From NCBI GenBank assembly GCA_037381915.1, contig JARRQJ010000005.1:23192-87191 (forward strand): a DNA stretch of 64,000 nt, in the 5' to 3' direction. The notes beneath the pieces were generated by a model. The model was not told the DNA's origin. It searched no databases and saw nothing but the letters and a program-made list of their open reading frames with translations. The number at the start of each line of letters is the position of its first letter. Positions within the stretch are counted from its first letter, which is position 1. Shown here in pieces: positions 16,570 to 25,690 of this stretch. The DNA comes from JARRQJ01 sp037381915. Lineage in GTDB: Bacteria; Pseudomonadota; Gammaproteobacteria; DRLM01. The position numbers were made by a program, and so were the translations under genes.

Positions 16570-18420
16570 ATGCAGCAGCGCACCCACCTAAAAGACCACC
16601 TGCGAGAGACCCACTCCTTTACCAATCGGGTGGTGATCGCCTTGGTGTGCGTGGGCTTGTTGTTAGGGGTCGTGATCGTGCGTCTGGTCTATCTGCAGAT
16701 CGTCAATCATGAACATTTCGCCACGCTCTCGGAAAATAACCGCGTCAACATCGTTCCGGTGCCGCCTACCCGCGGGCTGATCTTCGATCGCAACGGCGTA
16801 CTGCTGGCGCAGAATCTGCCGTCCTTCAGCCTGGAGATTATCCCCGAACAGACCGACAATCTGGAGTCGACCTTAAAGGGTTTGCGAAAACTGATCGCGA
16901 TCAGCGACGACGACCTGGACAGTTTTCGCAAGCGTTTGCAGCAGAAGCGGCCCTTCGAATCGATTCCCCTGCGCTTTCGGCTCGGCGAGGACGAGGTGGC
17001 GCGCTTCGCCGTCAACCGTTACCGCTTTCCCGGGGTGGACGTTCAGGCGCGACTGACCCGCGACTATCCCTTCGGCAAGATCGCCTCACATACCATCGGC
17101 TACGTCGGCCGTATCAATGAGGAGGAATTGAATCAAGTCGATCCCTCCAATTACAGCGGTACTACCCACATCGGCAAGACCGGCGTGGAAAAGTCTTACG
17201 AGAACATCCTGCACGGGACGGTGGGTTATCAGCATGAGGAGAGTAACGCCCGCGGGCGGGTTTTGCGGGTGCTGCAGCGCATTCCGCCCAAGCCCGGCGA
17301 GAATCTCTATCTGACGATTGATATGGATCTGCAGACGGTCGCCGAATCGTCCTTGGAGGGGAAGCGCGGCGCCTTGGTGGCGATCAATCCCAAGACCGGC
17401 GAAGTATTGGCAATGGTCAGCGCGCCCGGGGTCGATCCCAATCTTTTTGTCAACGGGATCAGTTCCCGGCAATATCAGGCCCTCCAGGATGACATCGATC
17501 AGCCGCTGTTTAATCGCGCTTTGACCGGCCAGTATCCGCCGGGATCGACGATAAAGCCCTTCATGGCCTTGGCGGGTCTGGAATATAAGGAGGTGACGCC
17601 CGCTACCCAAGTATTGTGCCAAGGCTCTTATTCCTTGCCCGGCGACAGCCATCGCTATCGTGATTGGAAGCGGGGTGGGCACGGTTTCATGAATGTGACC
17701 ACGGCCATCATGCATTCATGCGACGTGTATTTTTATCAGCTTGCCCACGACCTCGGGATCGATCGCATGCATAAATACCTCCACTATTTTGGCTTCGGCC
17801 AAAAGACCGGGGTCGATCTGCCGGGGGAACTGGGAGGATTGTTGCCGTCGCGCGAATGGAAGAAGGCAGCGCGTCATGAGGTATGGTACCCGGGGGAGAC
17901 GTTGATCAGCGGTATCGGTCAGGGGTACGATCTGATTACGCCCATGCAATTGGCGGAGGCTACGGCGATTCTTGCCAACCGTGGGACGATCGTTCAACCT
18001 CATGTCGTGCATGCGACCCAGGTTTCCGGTGCCGAACCCGAGCCGGAGGCGCCCGTGGCACGGGGCAAGGTTCCCATCGCGTCGTCGAAGAATTGGGATA
18101 CGGTGATTTCGGCCATGGAAGATGCGGCAAACAAGCCGACGGGAACGGCATACAGGGTCGGTCACGGAGCGCCTTACCTGATCGCGGCCAAGACCGGGAC
18201 GGCGCAGGTATTCGGCATTAAGCAAAACGAACGATATAAAGCCAAAGATGTGGAAGAACGCCTGCGCGACCACGCCCTCTTCATCGCCTTCGCGCCGGCC
18301 GATGATCCGGAGATCGCCGTGGCGGTGGTGGTGGAAAACGGCGGGCACGGCGGCAGTGCGGCGGGTCCCATCGCACGGGCGGTGATGGATCGATACTTTT
18401 CCTCAAAACCGGCGTCATAG
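16570..18420 (+). CDS. mrdA: Penicillin-binding protein 2 (peptidoglycan transpeptidase)
   Basis: The 616-residue class B PBP of the elongasome. An N-terminal anchor (about 18-38) is followed by a pedestal domain (GLIFDRNGVLLAQNLPSF) and the transpeptidase domain with SxxK in PPGSTIKPFMALAG (Ser about 326), the second motif region MHSCDVYFYQL and KTG in AAKTGTAQVF. It crosslinks new glycan strands made by RodA, whose gene starts 2 bp after the stop. Confidence 0.97.
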   Translation: MQQRTHLKDHLRETHSFTNRVVIALVCVGLLLGVVIVRLVYLQIVNHEHFATLSENNRVNIVPVPPTRGLIFDRNGVLLAQNLPSFSLEIIPEQTDNLESTLKGLRKLIAISDDDLDSFRKRLQQKRPFESIPLRFRLGEDEVARFAVNRYRFPGVDVQARLTRDYPFGKIASHTIGYVGRINEEELNQVDPSNYSGTTHIGKTGVEKSYENILHGTVGYQHEESNARGRVLRVLQRIPPKPGENLYLTIDMDLQTVAESSLEGKRGALVAINPKTGEVLAMVSAPGVDPNLFVNGISSRQYQALQDDIDQPLFNRALTGQYPPGSTIKPFMALAGLEYKEVTPATQVLCQGSYSLPGDSHRYRDWKRGGHGFMNVTTAIMHSCDVYFYQLAHDLGIDRMHKYLHYFGFGQKTGVDLPGELGGLLPSREWKKAARHEVWYPGETLISGIGQGYDLITPMQLAEATAILANRGTIVQPHVVHATQVSGAEPEPEAPVARGKVPIASSKNWDTVISAMEDAANKPTGTAYRVGHGAPYLIAAKTGTAQVFGIKQNERYKAKDVEERLRDHALFIAFAPADDPEIAVAVVVENGGHGGSAAGPIARAVMDRYFSSKPAS

Positions 18421-18422
18421 AC

Positions 18423-19553
18423 ATGGCCATGGATATACAACAACCCCGCTGGTATGAGCGCCGTCGCAGCGGTCCGTTGATGCGCGAGCTGCACATGGAC
18501 GTTCCGTTATTGGTGGGGTTGCTGCTGCTTTCCGCGGTGGGCTTGATCGTCCTTTACAGCGCCAGCGGGCAGAATATGGACGTGATCATCCGCCAGTGTA
18601 TCCGTTTGGCGGCGGGCTTCACGGTCCTACTGCTGCTGGCGCGGATCCCCCCGCAACACTTCGCGCGCTGGATACCTTGGATATACGGCATCGGCGTGCT
18701 CCTGTTGCTCGCGGTACTGGTAATGGGCGAAATCGGCAAGGGTGCACAGCGCTGGTTGAACTTCGGGTTGCTGCGTTTCCAGCCGTCGGAGATGATGAAA
18801 GTGGTGGTGCCGATGATGGTGGCCTGGTATCTGGCGGAAAACCCTCTGCCGCCGAGTCGCCGCGCCGTGGTGGTGGCGAGCCTGATGATCATCGTCCCCA
18901 CCTTCTTGATTATTCGCCAGCCTGATCTGGGGACCGCCCTGCTGGTGGCGAGTTCCGGCATCTTCGTCCTGTTGTTGTCGGGGATTTCCTGGTGGCTGGT
19001 CGCCTCGGTGGTGGGGCTGCTGGCCACCGCCGCACCAGTATTGTGGTATTTCCTGCGCGATTATCAAAAACAGCGGGTGCTCACTTTCTTGAATCCCGAG
19101 AGCGACCCGTTGGGGGCCGGTTATCACATCATCCAATCCAAGATCGCCATCGGTTCGGGTGGCTTGTACGGCAAGGGTTGGCTCAACGGCACCCAGGCGC
19201 ATTTGGATTTCCTGCCGGAGCATTCCACGGACTTCATTTTCGCCGTGCTGGCGGAGGAATTCGGTTTTATCGGGATTCTATTGCTATTGGCGATCTACTT
19301 TTTTATCGTGGCGCGCGGACTCTACGTCGCCACTCAAGCCCAGAGCAGTTTTAACCGCCTGGTTGCCGGCAGCTTGATCCTGACCTTCTTTGTCTATGTG
19401 TTCGTCAATATCGGCATGGTGACCGGGCTGTTGCCGGTGGTGGGATTGCCGTTGCCCTTGGTGAGTTACGGCGGGACGTCCTTGGTGACCATGATGGCCG
19501 CTTTCGGCGTCTTGATGTCCATACACACCCATCGCCGCTTGCTGTCCAGCTAG
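18423..19553 (+). CDS. mrdB: Peptidoglycan glycosyltransferase RodA
   Basis: A 376-residue SEDS-family polymerase with about ten membrane segments. Landmarks are KGAQRWLNFGLLRFQPSEMMK, the large loop with the catalytic-Asp region GKGWLNGTQAHLDFLPEHSTDFIFAVLAEEFGF, and the closing GLPLPLVSYGGTSLVTMM. It polymerises lipid II and works as a pair with PBP2. ATG 18423 or 18429 could be used. mltB follows 12 bp downstream. Confidence 0.97.
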   Translation: MAMDIQQPRWYERRRSGPLMRELHMDVPLLVGLLLLSAVGLIVLYSASGQNMDVIIRQCIRLAAGFTVLLLLARIPPQHFARWIPWIYGIGVLLLLAVLVMGEIGKGAQRWLNFGLLRFQPSEMMKVVVPMMVAWYLAENPLPPSRRAVVVASLMIIVPTFLIIRQPDLGTALLVASSGIFVLLLSGISWWLVASVVGLLATAAPVLWYFLRDYQKQRVLTFLNPESDPLGAGYHIIQSKIAIGSGGLYGKGWLNGTQAHLDFLPEHSTDFIFAVLAEEFGFIGILLLLAIYFFIVARGLYVATQAQSSFNRLVAGSLILTFFVYVFVNIGMVTGLLPVVGLPLPLVSYGGTSLVTMMAAFGVLMSIHTHRRLLSS

Positions 19554-19565
19554 GCCGGATCGCGC

Positions 19566-20588
19566 ATGCAGGCCTGGCGGAATATCGCGCTTATCCCCTT
19601 TTTCCTGGTGGCATGCACCAGCATGGCCAGGGCTCCCGACCTTTCCCGGCAAGGCGACATGGGCGCCTTTATCACCGAGATGGTGCAACGCCACGGTTTT
19701 GACCGGGCGCAATTGGAGTCATGGTTTCGGGCGACGCGGGTACGCGGCGACATCATTGATGCGATTTCCCGGCCGGCGGAGAGCAAGCCGTGGTACCAAT
19801 ATCGGCCGATCTTTTTGCAGGCGGGACGCATCGAGGGCGGGGTGCAATTCTGGACTGAACACGCCCAGGCGCTGGACCGTGCTGAAAAAATCTATGGGGT
19901 ACCCCCGCAGATCATTACGGCCATCCTGGGTGTGGAAACACGTTACGGCAGCCGTCAAGGCCGTTACCGGGTGATGGATTCCCTGGTCACCCTGGCGTTC
20001 GATTATCCGCCGCGCGCCGCGTTCTTCAAGGATGAACTGGAACAGTATCTATTGCTGGCCCGGGAGGAGGGCCTCGACCCCCTGGCCGTGACCGGGTCGT
20101 ATGCAGGGGCCATGGGTCAGACCCAGTTCATCGCCAGCAGTTACCGCCATTATGCCGTTGATTTTGACGGCGACGGTGAGCGGGATTTGTGGCATAACGC
20201 CGCGGATGCCGTCGGCAGCGTCGGCAATTACTTCAAGGAGCACGGTTGGCAGCGAGGTGCTGCGATTGCAGTTCCCGTCATGGTCGGAGACGCGCGAGTT
20301 GCAGCCTTGGTGGCCAAGGGGCTCAAACCCTCCTTCAGAGTTGTGGATTTGCAGCATCGCGGGATCAAACTGGGGAAGCCGCTTTCCGGAGACGACATGG
20401 TTGCGCTCATCGAGTTGGAACAACAGGATGGGCCCGAATATTGGGCGGGTTTGCAGAATTTTTACGTGATTACTCGCTATAATCACAGTCCCTTGTACGC
20501 GATGGCGGTCTATCAGCTGAGTGAAGAGATCCGCGACATGCACGATAAACAGTCGGATGATAATGAACACGTGGGGCGCCGGCACTAG
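19566..20588 (+). CDS. mltB: Membrane-bound lytic murein transglycosylase B
   Basis: A 340-residue GH103 lytic transglycosylase that cleaves peptidoglycan to 1,6-anhydro-muropeptides. The N-terminal segment IALIPFFLVACTS is a lipoprotein signal with a Cys at about residue 17, suggesting an outer membrane anchor. The catalytic Glu is in ITAILGVETRYGSRQGRYRVMDSLVTLAF. GSYAGAMGQTQFIASSYRHYAVDFDGDG is the conserved substrate and calcium-loop region. rlpA begins 1 bp after its stop. Confidence 0.95.
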   Translation: MQAWRNIALIPFFLVACTSMARAPDLSRQGDMGAFITEMVQRHGFDRAQLESWFRATRVRGDIIDAISRPAESKPWYQYRPIFLQAGRIEGGVQFWTEHAQALDRAEKIYGVPPQIITAILGVETRYGSRQGRYRVMDSLVTLAFDYPPRAAFFKDELEQYLLLAREEGLDPLAVTGSYAGAMGQTQFIASSYRHYAVDFDGDGERDLWHNAADAVGSVGNYFKEHGWQRGAAIAVPVMVGDARVAALVAKGLKPSFRVVDLQHRGIKLGKPLSGDDMVALIELEQQDGPEYWAGLQNFYVITRYNHSPLYAMAVYQLSEEIRDMHDKQSDDNEHVGRRH

Positions 20589-20589
20589 C

Positions 20590-21453
20590 ATGCGCGCTTC
20601 GTACCTTACCGGCGTGGCGGGGATACGTCGGCACGGACGGCGCGCCTGGTGGGCGCTGATATTACTCCCATTTCTCTCGTCATGCGGCAGCTTGCCCCCA
20701 TCCCGCAGTGGTTTGGGCCAGGACGGGCCGCCCCCGGTACCGGTTGACGCCGCGGCGATTCCCGATGCGGTGCCGCGCGTCGAGCCGCGTAGCCCCTACG
20801 GCAATCCCCCTTATTATGAGGTCGACGGTCGGCGCTATTACATTATGAAGAGCAGTAAGGGCTACGTGGAGCGCGGTATCGCCTCATGGTACGGTTCGAA
20901 ATTTCACGGTCGGCGCACGTCCAGCGGCGAGCTTTACAATATGACCGCCATGACCGCGGCCCACCGCACCCTCCCCATCCCGACCTATGTCCAAGTCACC
21001 AACCTGCGCAACGGGCGCAAAGTGATCGTCAAGGTCAACGATCGCGGTCCTTTTGTGCGTAATCGGATCATCGACCTTTCCTATGTGGCGGCGGTGAAGC
21101 TCGGGATTACCGCCAAGGGTACGGGATTGGTGGAGGTGCGGGCCATCGATCCGTCCCGGCGGGCGCGACTTACCCAAGTCAAGGCCGGTTCCGACGCCGG
21201 TCACGCCGCCTCCGACCTGTATCTGCAAGTCGGCGCCTTCACCGACCGCAAGAACGCGGAGCGTTTGTCGCGACGCGTGGACTCGCTCAAGCCGGGTGCC
21301 GCGATTCAGGTCAGCGAGGCCAGTAGCGCCAGGGGCAGTGTGCCGATTTTTCGAGTACGCATCGGCCCCTTGCCCGACGTCGATGCGGTGGACAGCTTGA
21401 CGCGTAAACTGAGCAATATCGGCGTCGTTGATTCCCAGGTTGTGATAAACTGA
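20590..21453 (+). CDS. rlpA: Septal-ring/endolytic lipoprotein RlpA with SPOR domain
   Basis: A 287-residue protein that starts at ATG 20590, just after the mltB stop. It has a lipobox LLPFLSSC, a double-psi beta-barrel with GIASWYGSKFHGRRTSSGELYNM, AHRTLPIPTYVQVTNL and VKVNDRGPFV, and a C-terminal SPOR domain (about 210-287, YLQVGAFTDRKNAERL). RlpA of Pseudomonas is a lytic transglycosylase acting on denuded glycan, and SPOR domains bind such glycan at septa. Confidence 0.95.
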   Translation: MRASYLTGVAGIRRHGRRAWWALILLPFLSSCGSLPPSRSGLGQDGPPPVPVDAAAIPDAVPRVEPRSPYGNPPYYEVDGRRYYIMKSSKGYVERGIASWYGSKFHGRRTSSGELYNMTAMTAAHRTLPIPTYVQVTNLRNGRKVIVKVNDRGPFVRNRIIDLSYVAAVKLGITAKGTGLVEVRAIDPSRRARLTQVKAGSDAGHAASDLYLQVGAFTDRKNAERLSRRVDSLKPGAAIQVSEASSARGSVPIFRVRIGPLPDVDAVDSLTRKLSNIGVVDSQVVIN

Positions 21454-21601
21454 ACCGTCAGCGACGGCAGGGCTGTAAATTGCCGCGATGCGCGCTAAAA
21501 TACCATCCTATCATCCGCTTTTATTCTTACCGAGCACCGTGCCGCGCCGATTGGCTGAGGCACTCATCCAACAAGGGTTTCTGCCAGTGAAGTTGACGTT
21601 T

Positions 21602-22759
21602 ATGAAATCATTCTTCCGCGCAATATTGCGAGGATCATATTGCTTATTCCTAATCTCCGCGTCATGGAGCGGTATCGCCGCAGCGGCCATGAATATACCG
21701 CCGCCGCCCGCCATCAAGGCGCGGGCCTATATTTTGATGGATTACGACAGCGGCCAGGTTCTCGCGGCGTCCAAGGCCGACGCGCGCATGCAACCGGCGA
21801 GCCTGACCAAATTGATGACGTCTTACGTGATCTATAAGGAGATGCGGGACGGCCGCATCAAGCTCAGTGACATGGTAACCATCAGCAAGCACGCCTGGCG
21901 TATGGGGGGGTCCCGGACCTTCGTCCCGGTGGGCAAGAAGGTGTCCGTGGAAGATCTGCTCAAGGGTATGATCGTCCAGTCAGGAAACGATGCTACGGTG
22001 GCCTTGGCGGAGTACGTCGGCGGCAGTGAAGATGTATTCGTGTCGATCATGAATCAGGAGGCGAAACGCCTCGGGATGACCGGTACTCATTTCGTGGACA
22101 GTACCGGCATGCCCAACGCCGACCACTATACCACCGCCCACGATCTCGCCGTGCTGACACGCGCCATCATCAAGGAATTTCCCGACCATTACCAGCTTTA
22201 TTCGATGCGCACCTTCACCTTCAACGGCATCACCCAGCACAACCGCAATAAATTGTTGTGGCGCGATAAGACGGTGGACGGTGTCAAGACCGGCCATACC
22301 GAATCGGCAGGCTATTGTCTGGTGGCCTCGGCGCTGCAGAATCATATGCGGCTCATCTCCGTGGTCTTGGGGACCGACAGCGAAGAGGCGCGGGCGGATG
22401 AAAGTGAGAAGCTGTTGCGCTACGGTTTTCGTTTCTATGAAACCCATCGTCTGTATGCCGCCAACAAGCCCTTGTCCACGGTGAAGATCTGGAAAGGGGC
22501 GACCGACAGGCTGCCGCTGGGGCTGCGCCGCGAATTATATGTCACCATCCCGCGCGGTGCGTATGACAAGCTCGACGCCAAGATGAAATTTCAACAACCC
22601 ATCGTTGCCCCCGCCAGCAAAGGAAAGCTCTACGGCAGCTTGAACGTCAGCCTTGATGGTCAGACCGTGGTGACCAAGCCCCTGGTTGCCTTGAAGAATG
22701 TGGCGGAGGGCGGTTTTTTCCAGCAGGTCATGGACGACGTCATGCTGTGGTTTGAATAG
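21602..22759 (+). CDS. dacA: D-alanyl-D-alanine carboxypeptidase (PBP5/6 type)
   Basis: A 385-residue low-molecular-weight PBP. ATG 21602 gives a clean signal peptide (MKSFFRAILRGSYCLFLISASW to AAAA); the longer in-frame start at 21488 would add 38 unusual residues. Catalytic motifs are SLTK (PASLTKLMTSY), SGN (VQSGNDATVALAEYVGG) and KTG (VDGVKTGHTESAGYCL). The C-terminal beta domain ends in an amphipathic helix (FFQQVMDDVMLWF) that binds the inner membrane. It trims the terminal D-Ala of pentapeptides. Confidence 0.95.
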   Translation: MKSFFRAILRGSYCLFLISASWSGIAAAAMNIPPPPAIKARAYILMDYDSGQVLAASKADARMQPASLTKLMTSYVIYKEMRDGRIKLSDMVTISKHAWRMGGSRTFVPVGKKVSVEDLLKGMIVQSGNDATVALAEYVGGSEDVFVSIMNQEAKRLGMTGTHFVDSTGMPNADHYTTAHDLAVLTRAIIKEFPDHYQLYSMRTFTFNGITQHNRNKLLWRDKTVDGVKTGHTESAGYCLVASALQNHMRLISVVLGTDSEEARADESEKLLRYGFRFYETHRLYAANKPLSTVKIWKGATDRLPLGLRRELYVTIPRGAYDKLDAKMKFQQPIVAPASKGKLYGSLNVSLDGQTVVTKPLVALKNVAEGGFFQQVMDDVMLWFE

Positions 22760-22766
22760 GCGGCGG

Positions 22767-23636
22767 ATGGATATCGTCTATCTCAATGGGGAATTTCTGC
22801 CCGTCGAACGGGCGCGGGTCTCGGTTCAGGATCGCGGATTTATCTTCGGTGACGGCGTCTATGAGGTCATTCCGGCGTACGGTGGCCGTCTGTTCCGGCT
22901 GGACCAACACCTGCAGCGTCTGGCGCGGAGTTTGGCGGAGATCCGGCTGACAAACCCCGCGAGCGGTGAGCAGTGGCGGCAGTGTCTACAGGAGCTGGTA
23001 ACGCACAACGGCGGCGGCGATCAATCGGTATACGTGCAGATCACGCGAGGGGCTGCCCCGCGCGACCACGCCTTTCCCGGTGAGGTCAAACCTACAGTCT
23101 ATGCGGCATCCAGTGTGCTGCGACCCATGTCGCCGGATGCGGCGGAGTACGGCGTGGCGGCCGTTACCTTGCCCGACATCCGCTGGCAGCGTTGCGATAT
23201 CAAGGCCATCACCTTGTTGCCCAACATCCTGTTGCGGCAGCAGGCCATCGACCAAGGGGCCGTTGAGGCGATCCTGACGCGGGACGGCCACGTCAATGAA
23301 GGGGCGGCGAGTAATCTGTTCATCGTCAAGGCGGGCGTGCTGTTGACCCCGCCCAAGGGACCGCATCTGCTGCCGGGAATCACGCGCGACCTGATATTGG
23401 AATTGGCGGCGTCCCATGGCATCGCCTATCGCGAGGAGCCGATCACGACCGGGGATCTGGCGCTTGCCGAGGAGGTGTGGTTGACCAGTTCCACGCGGGA
23501 AATCCTCCCAGTGACCCGCCTCGACCAGGTCGCGGTGGGGAATGGCAAGCCCGGTCCCTTGTGGCGGAAGATGATAAGCTTGTATCAAGACTACAAACAG
23601 GGCGTGCGCGAACGGGGCGAGGCGCCGGCGGCTTGA
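22767..23636 (+). CDS. dat: D-amino acid aminotransferase (PLP fold type IV)
   Basis: A 289-residue PLP enzyme of the DAAT/BCAT family. It starts MDIVYLNGEFLPVERARVSVQDRGFIFGDGVYEVIPAYGG, the family opening. The PLP Lys is in CDIKAITLLPNILLRQQA and the cofactor Glu in VEAILTRDGHVNEGAASNLF; LLPGITRDLILELA follows. It would supply D-Ala or D-Glu for the wall built by the surrounding genes. It lies 7 bp after dacA. A 19 bp perfect inverted repeat covers the end of the gene. Confidence 0.88.
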   Translation: MDIVYLNGEFLPVERARVSVQDRGFIFGDGVYEVIPAYGGRLFRLDQHLQRLARSLAEIRLTNPASGEQWRQCLQELVTHNGGGDQSVYVQITRGAAPRDHAFPGEVKPTVYAASSVLRPMSPDAAEYGVAAVTLPDIRWQRCDIKAITLLPNILLRQQAIDQGAVEAILTRDGHVNEGAASNLFIVKAGVLLTPPKGPHLLPGITRDLILELAASHGIAYREEPITTGDLALAEEVWLTSSTREILPVTRLDQVAVGNGKPGPLWRKMISLYQDYKQGVRERGEAPAA

Positions 23637-23656
23637 CGGCGCCTCGCCCCGTTCGC
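23608..23656 (+). repeat. 19 bp perfect inverted repeat spanning the dat stop codon
   Basis: Bases 23608-23626 and 23638-23656 are perfect reverse complements, starting GCGAACGGGGCGAGG, with an 11 nt loop that contains the TGA (23634-23636). The stem is very GC-rich and has no T-run. It may be a processing or stability hairpin, a Rho-related site or a mobile palindrome remnant that recruited the dat C-terminus. Confidence 0.9.
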
Positions 23657-23677
23657 CGCACGCAGAGTTGCAGACCC

Positions 23678-23968
23678 ATGCATCGCGATGAACTCCCAAT
23701 ACCCGGTAGCGATGAATCCCCCTTGCAGTTTCCCTGCGCCTTTCCGATCAAGGCCATGGGGCCGGCGACAGCATCCTTTGACGCCTTGGTGGTGAGCATC
23801 GTGCGGCGCCACACCCCCGATATCGCCGAGGGGGCGGTGACGGTGCGGCCTAGCGCGGCGGGCAAATACCTGGCGGTAACGGTGACTATTCAGGCGCGGA
23901 GCCGGGCGCAGTTGGATGCCATTTATCAGGACCTGGTGGCCTGCGAACAGGTACTGGTTGCGCTATGA
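23678..23968 (+). CDS. ybeD: YbeD family protein (DUF493)
   Basis: A 96-residue ferredoxin-like fold protein of the DUF493 family. It shows FPCAFPIKAMGPATASFDALVVSIVRRHTP and GKYLAVTVTIQARSRAQLDAIYQDL, and closes VACEQVLVAL. ATG 23678 is the start that gives family length. It sits between dacA/dat and lipB exactly as in many gammaproteobacteria, where dacA-ybeD-lipB-lipA is conserved. The stop overlaps the lipB start by 4 bp. The molecular role of YbeD is unknown. Confidence 0.95.
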   Translation: MHRDELPIPGSDESPLQFPCAFPIKAMGPATASFDALVVSIVRRHTPDIAEGAVTVRPSAAGKYLAVTVTIQARSRAQLDAIYQDLVACEQVLVAL

Positions 23969-24639
23969 TCGCGCCGGCCGGGCTGGTGGTGCGTAATCTG
24001 GGATGCCAGGCATACGTCAAGGTGTGGCGGGCCATGCAGGTCTTCACCGATGAGCGGGACGCGCACCGGGGTGACGAATTGTGGCTGGTGGAGCATCCGC
24101 CGGTATACACCTTGGGGCTCAATGGCAAGCCCGAGCATGTACTTGAGCCGGCGGGTGTGCCGGTGGTGGCGGTGGACCGCGGCGGTCAGGTTACCTATCA
24201 CGGTCCGGGACAGACCGTGGTCTACGCCCTGCTGGACTTGCGTCGTTTGGGCTTGGGGCCCAGGCAATTGGTGATGGCCTTGGAACAGGGTGTGATCGAC
24301 CTGCTGGCCGAATACGAGATTGACGCCATCGGCCGCCGCGATGCGCCGGGGGTTTACGTCGGCGGGGCCAAGATCGCCGCCGTGGGGCTGCGGGTGCGGC
24401 GCGGCTGCTGTTATCATGGGCTCAGTTTTAACGTGGCCATGGATTTGGAGCCCTTCAGGCGTATCAATCCCTGCGGTTATTCCGGCATGGCAGTGACGCA
24501 GCTCAGTGACTTGGCGCCAGTGGCGGACCATGCAGCCGTCGCCCGCCGGCTGGCCGATAAACTTGCCGGGCGTCTCGGTATGGGGATGACGTGGGCGGGC
24601 GGCGCTCAGCTCGAGCGCAACGCCTCCCGCTTTGCTTAA
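23965..24639 (+). CDS. lipB: Octanoyl-[ACP]:protein N-octanoyltransferase
   Basis: The 224-residue LipB moves octanoate from ACP to lipoyl domains of the 2-oxoacid dehydrogenases and GcvH. Motifs are GDELWLVEHPPVYTLGLNG, DRGGQVTYHGPGQTVVYALLDLRR, VGGAKIAAVGLRVRRGCCYHG with the catalytic Lys, and the Cys in RINPCGYSGMAVTQL. ATGA-type overlap with ybeD and a 14 bp gap to lipA show one operon. Confidence 0.97.
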   Translation: MIAPAGLVVRNLGCQAYVKVWRAMQVFTDERDAHRGDELWLVEHPPVYTLGLNGKPEHVLEPAGVPVVAVDRGGQVTYHGPGQTVVYALLDLRRLGLGPRQLVMALEQGVIDLLAEYEIDAIGRRDAPGVYVGGAKIAAVGLRVRRGCCYHGLSFNVAMDLEPFRRINPCGYSGMAVTQLSDLAPVADHAAVARRLADKLAGRLGMGMTWAGGAQLERNASRFA

Positions 24640-24653
24640 GCTTAGGAGAAGTC

Positions 24654-25616
24654 ATGTCGTCTATGAAAAGAGGAGCGGCGGCCGGCACGGTGCGGGAGCG
24701 TGGTGCCGCCAAGGTCGCGCGCATCCCGGTCAAGATCGAACCCACGGTGGAGTTTCTGCGTAAACCCCGGTGGATCCGCGCCAAGGCGCCCACCTCGCCG
24801 GAAGTGTCGCGTCTGAAAACGGTGCTGCGCGAGCACCGCCTGCATACGGTGTGCGAGGAGGCCTCCTGCCCCAATCTTGGCGAATGTTTCAGTCACGGTA
24901 CCGCCACCTTCATGATCATGGGCGATCTTTGTACCCGACGTTGCCCATTTTGCGACGTAGCGCACGGCCGTCCCGGGATGCTGGACGGGGAGGAACCCGC
25001 CAACCTGGCCAAGACCATCGCCGCCATGGACCTGCGGTATGTGGTGATTACGTCGGTGGATCGCGATGATCTGCGCGACGGCGGCGCCGGGCATTTTAAG
25101 GCCTGTATTGACGAAGTGCGCCGCCAGTCTCCCCATACCAAGATCGAGATTCTGGTGCCGGATTTTCGCGGCCGGGCCGATGCGGCCTTGGAAATATTGG
25201 GCGAGTCTCCGCCCGATGTGTTCAATCACAATCTGGAAACCATTCCACGGCTGTACAAAGCCGTGCGCCCGGGAGCGGATTACCGGGGCTCGCTGCGCTT
25301 GCTGCAGCACTTCAAGGAGTACCGTCCCGAAGTTCCCACCAAATCCGGCTTGATGCTGGGTCTGGGAGAGGACCCTGCAGAAATCGAAGCGGTCATGGCG
25401 GACTTGCGTCAACATGGATGTGACATGCTGACCCTCGGCCAGTATTTGCAACCCAGCCGTCACCACCTGCCCGTGACCAGATATGTAACGCCAGATGAAT
25501 TTGCGGTCCTGGGGGAACGTGCCAAGGCCTTGGGTTTCAGTAACGTTGCCAGCGGACCCATGGTCCGTTCTTCGTATCACGCCGATCTTCAAGCCGCAGG
25601 CCAGGTGGTTTCCTGA
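24654..25616 (+). CDS. lipA: Lipoyl synthase (radical SAM)
   Basis: The 320-residue LipA inserts two sulfurs into octanoyl chains. Both clusters are visible: the auxiliary cluster CEEASCPNLGEC and the radical-SAM CTRRCPFCDVAHG, with the C-terminal Ser in GPMVRSSYHAD. ATG 24654 follows AGGAGAA; the in-frame 24591 start would overlap lipB. It is the last gene of the wall-lipoate operon. Confidence 0.97.
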   Translation: MSSMKRGAAAGTVRERGAAKVARIPVKIEPTVEFLRKPRWIRAKAPTSPEVSRLKTVLREHRLHTVCEEASCPNLGECFSHGTATFMIMGDLCTRRCPFCDVAHGRPGMLDGEEPANLAKTIAAMDLRYVVITSVDRDDLRDGGAGHFKACIDEVRRQSPHTKIEILVPDFRGRADAALEILGESPPDVFNHNLETIPRLYKAVRPGADYRGSLRLLQHFKEYRPEVPTKSGLMLGLGEDPAEIEAVMADLRQHGCDMLTLGQYLQPSRHHLPVTRYVTPDEFAVLGERAKALGFSNVASGPMVRSSYHADLQAAGQVVS

Positions 25617-25690
25617 CTACTTAACACCGGGTTAACCCTCCGCATGCTTATGGCTGTATACTGATTGGACCGTTGAGGCATGGCGGAATC

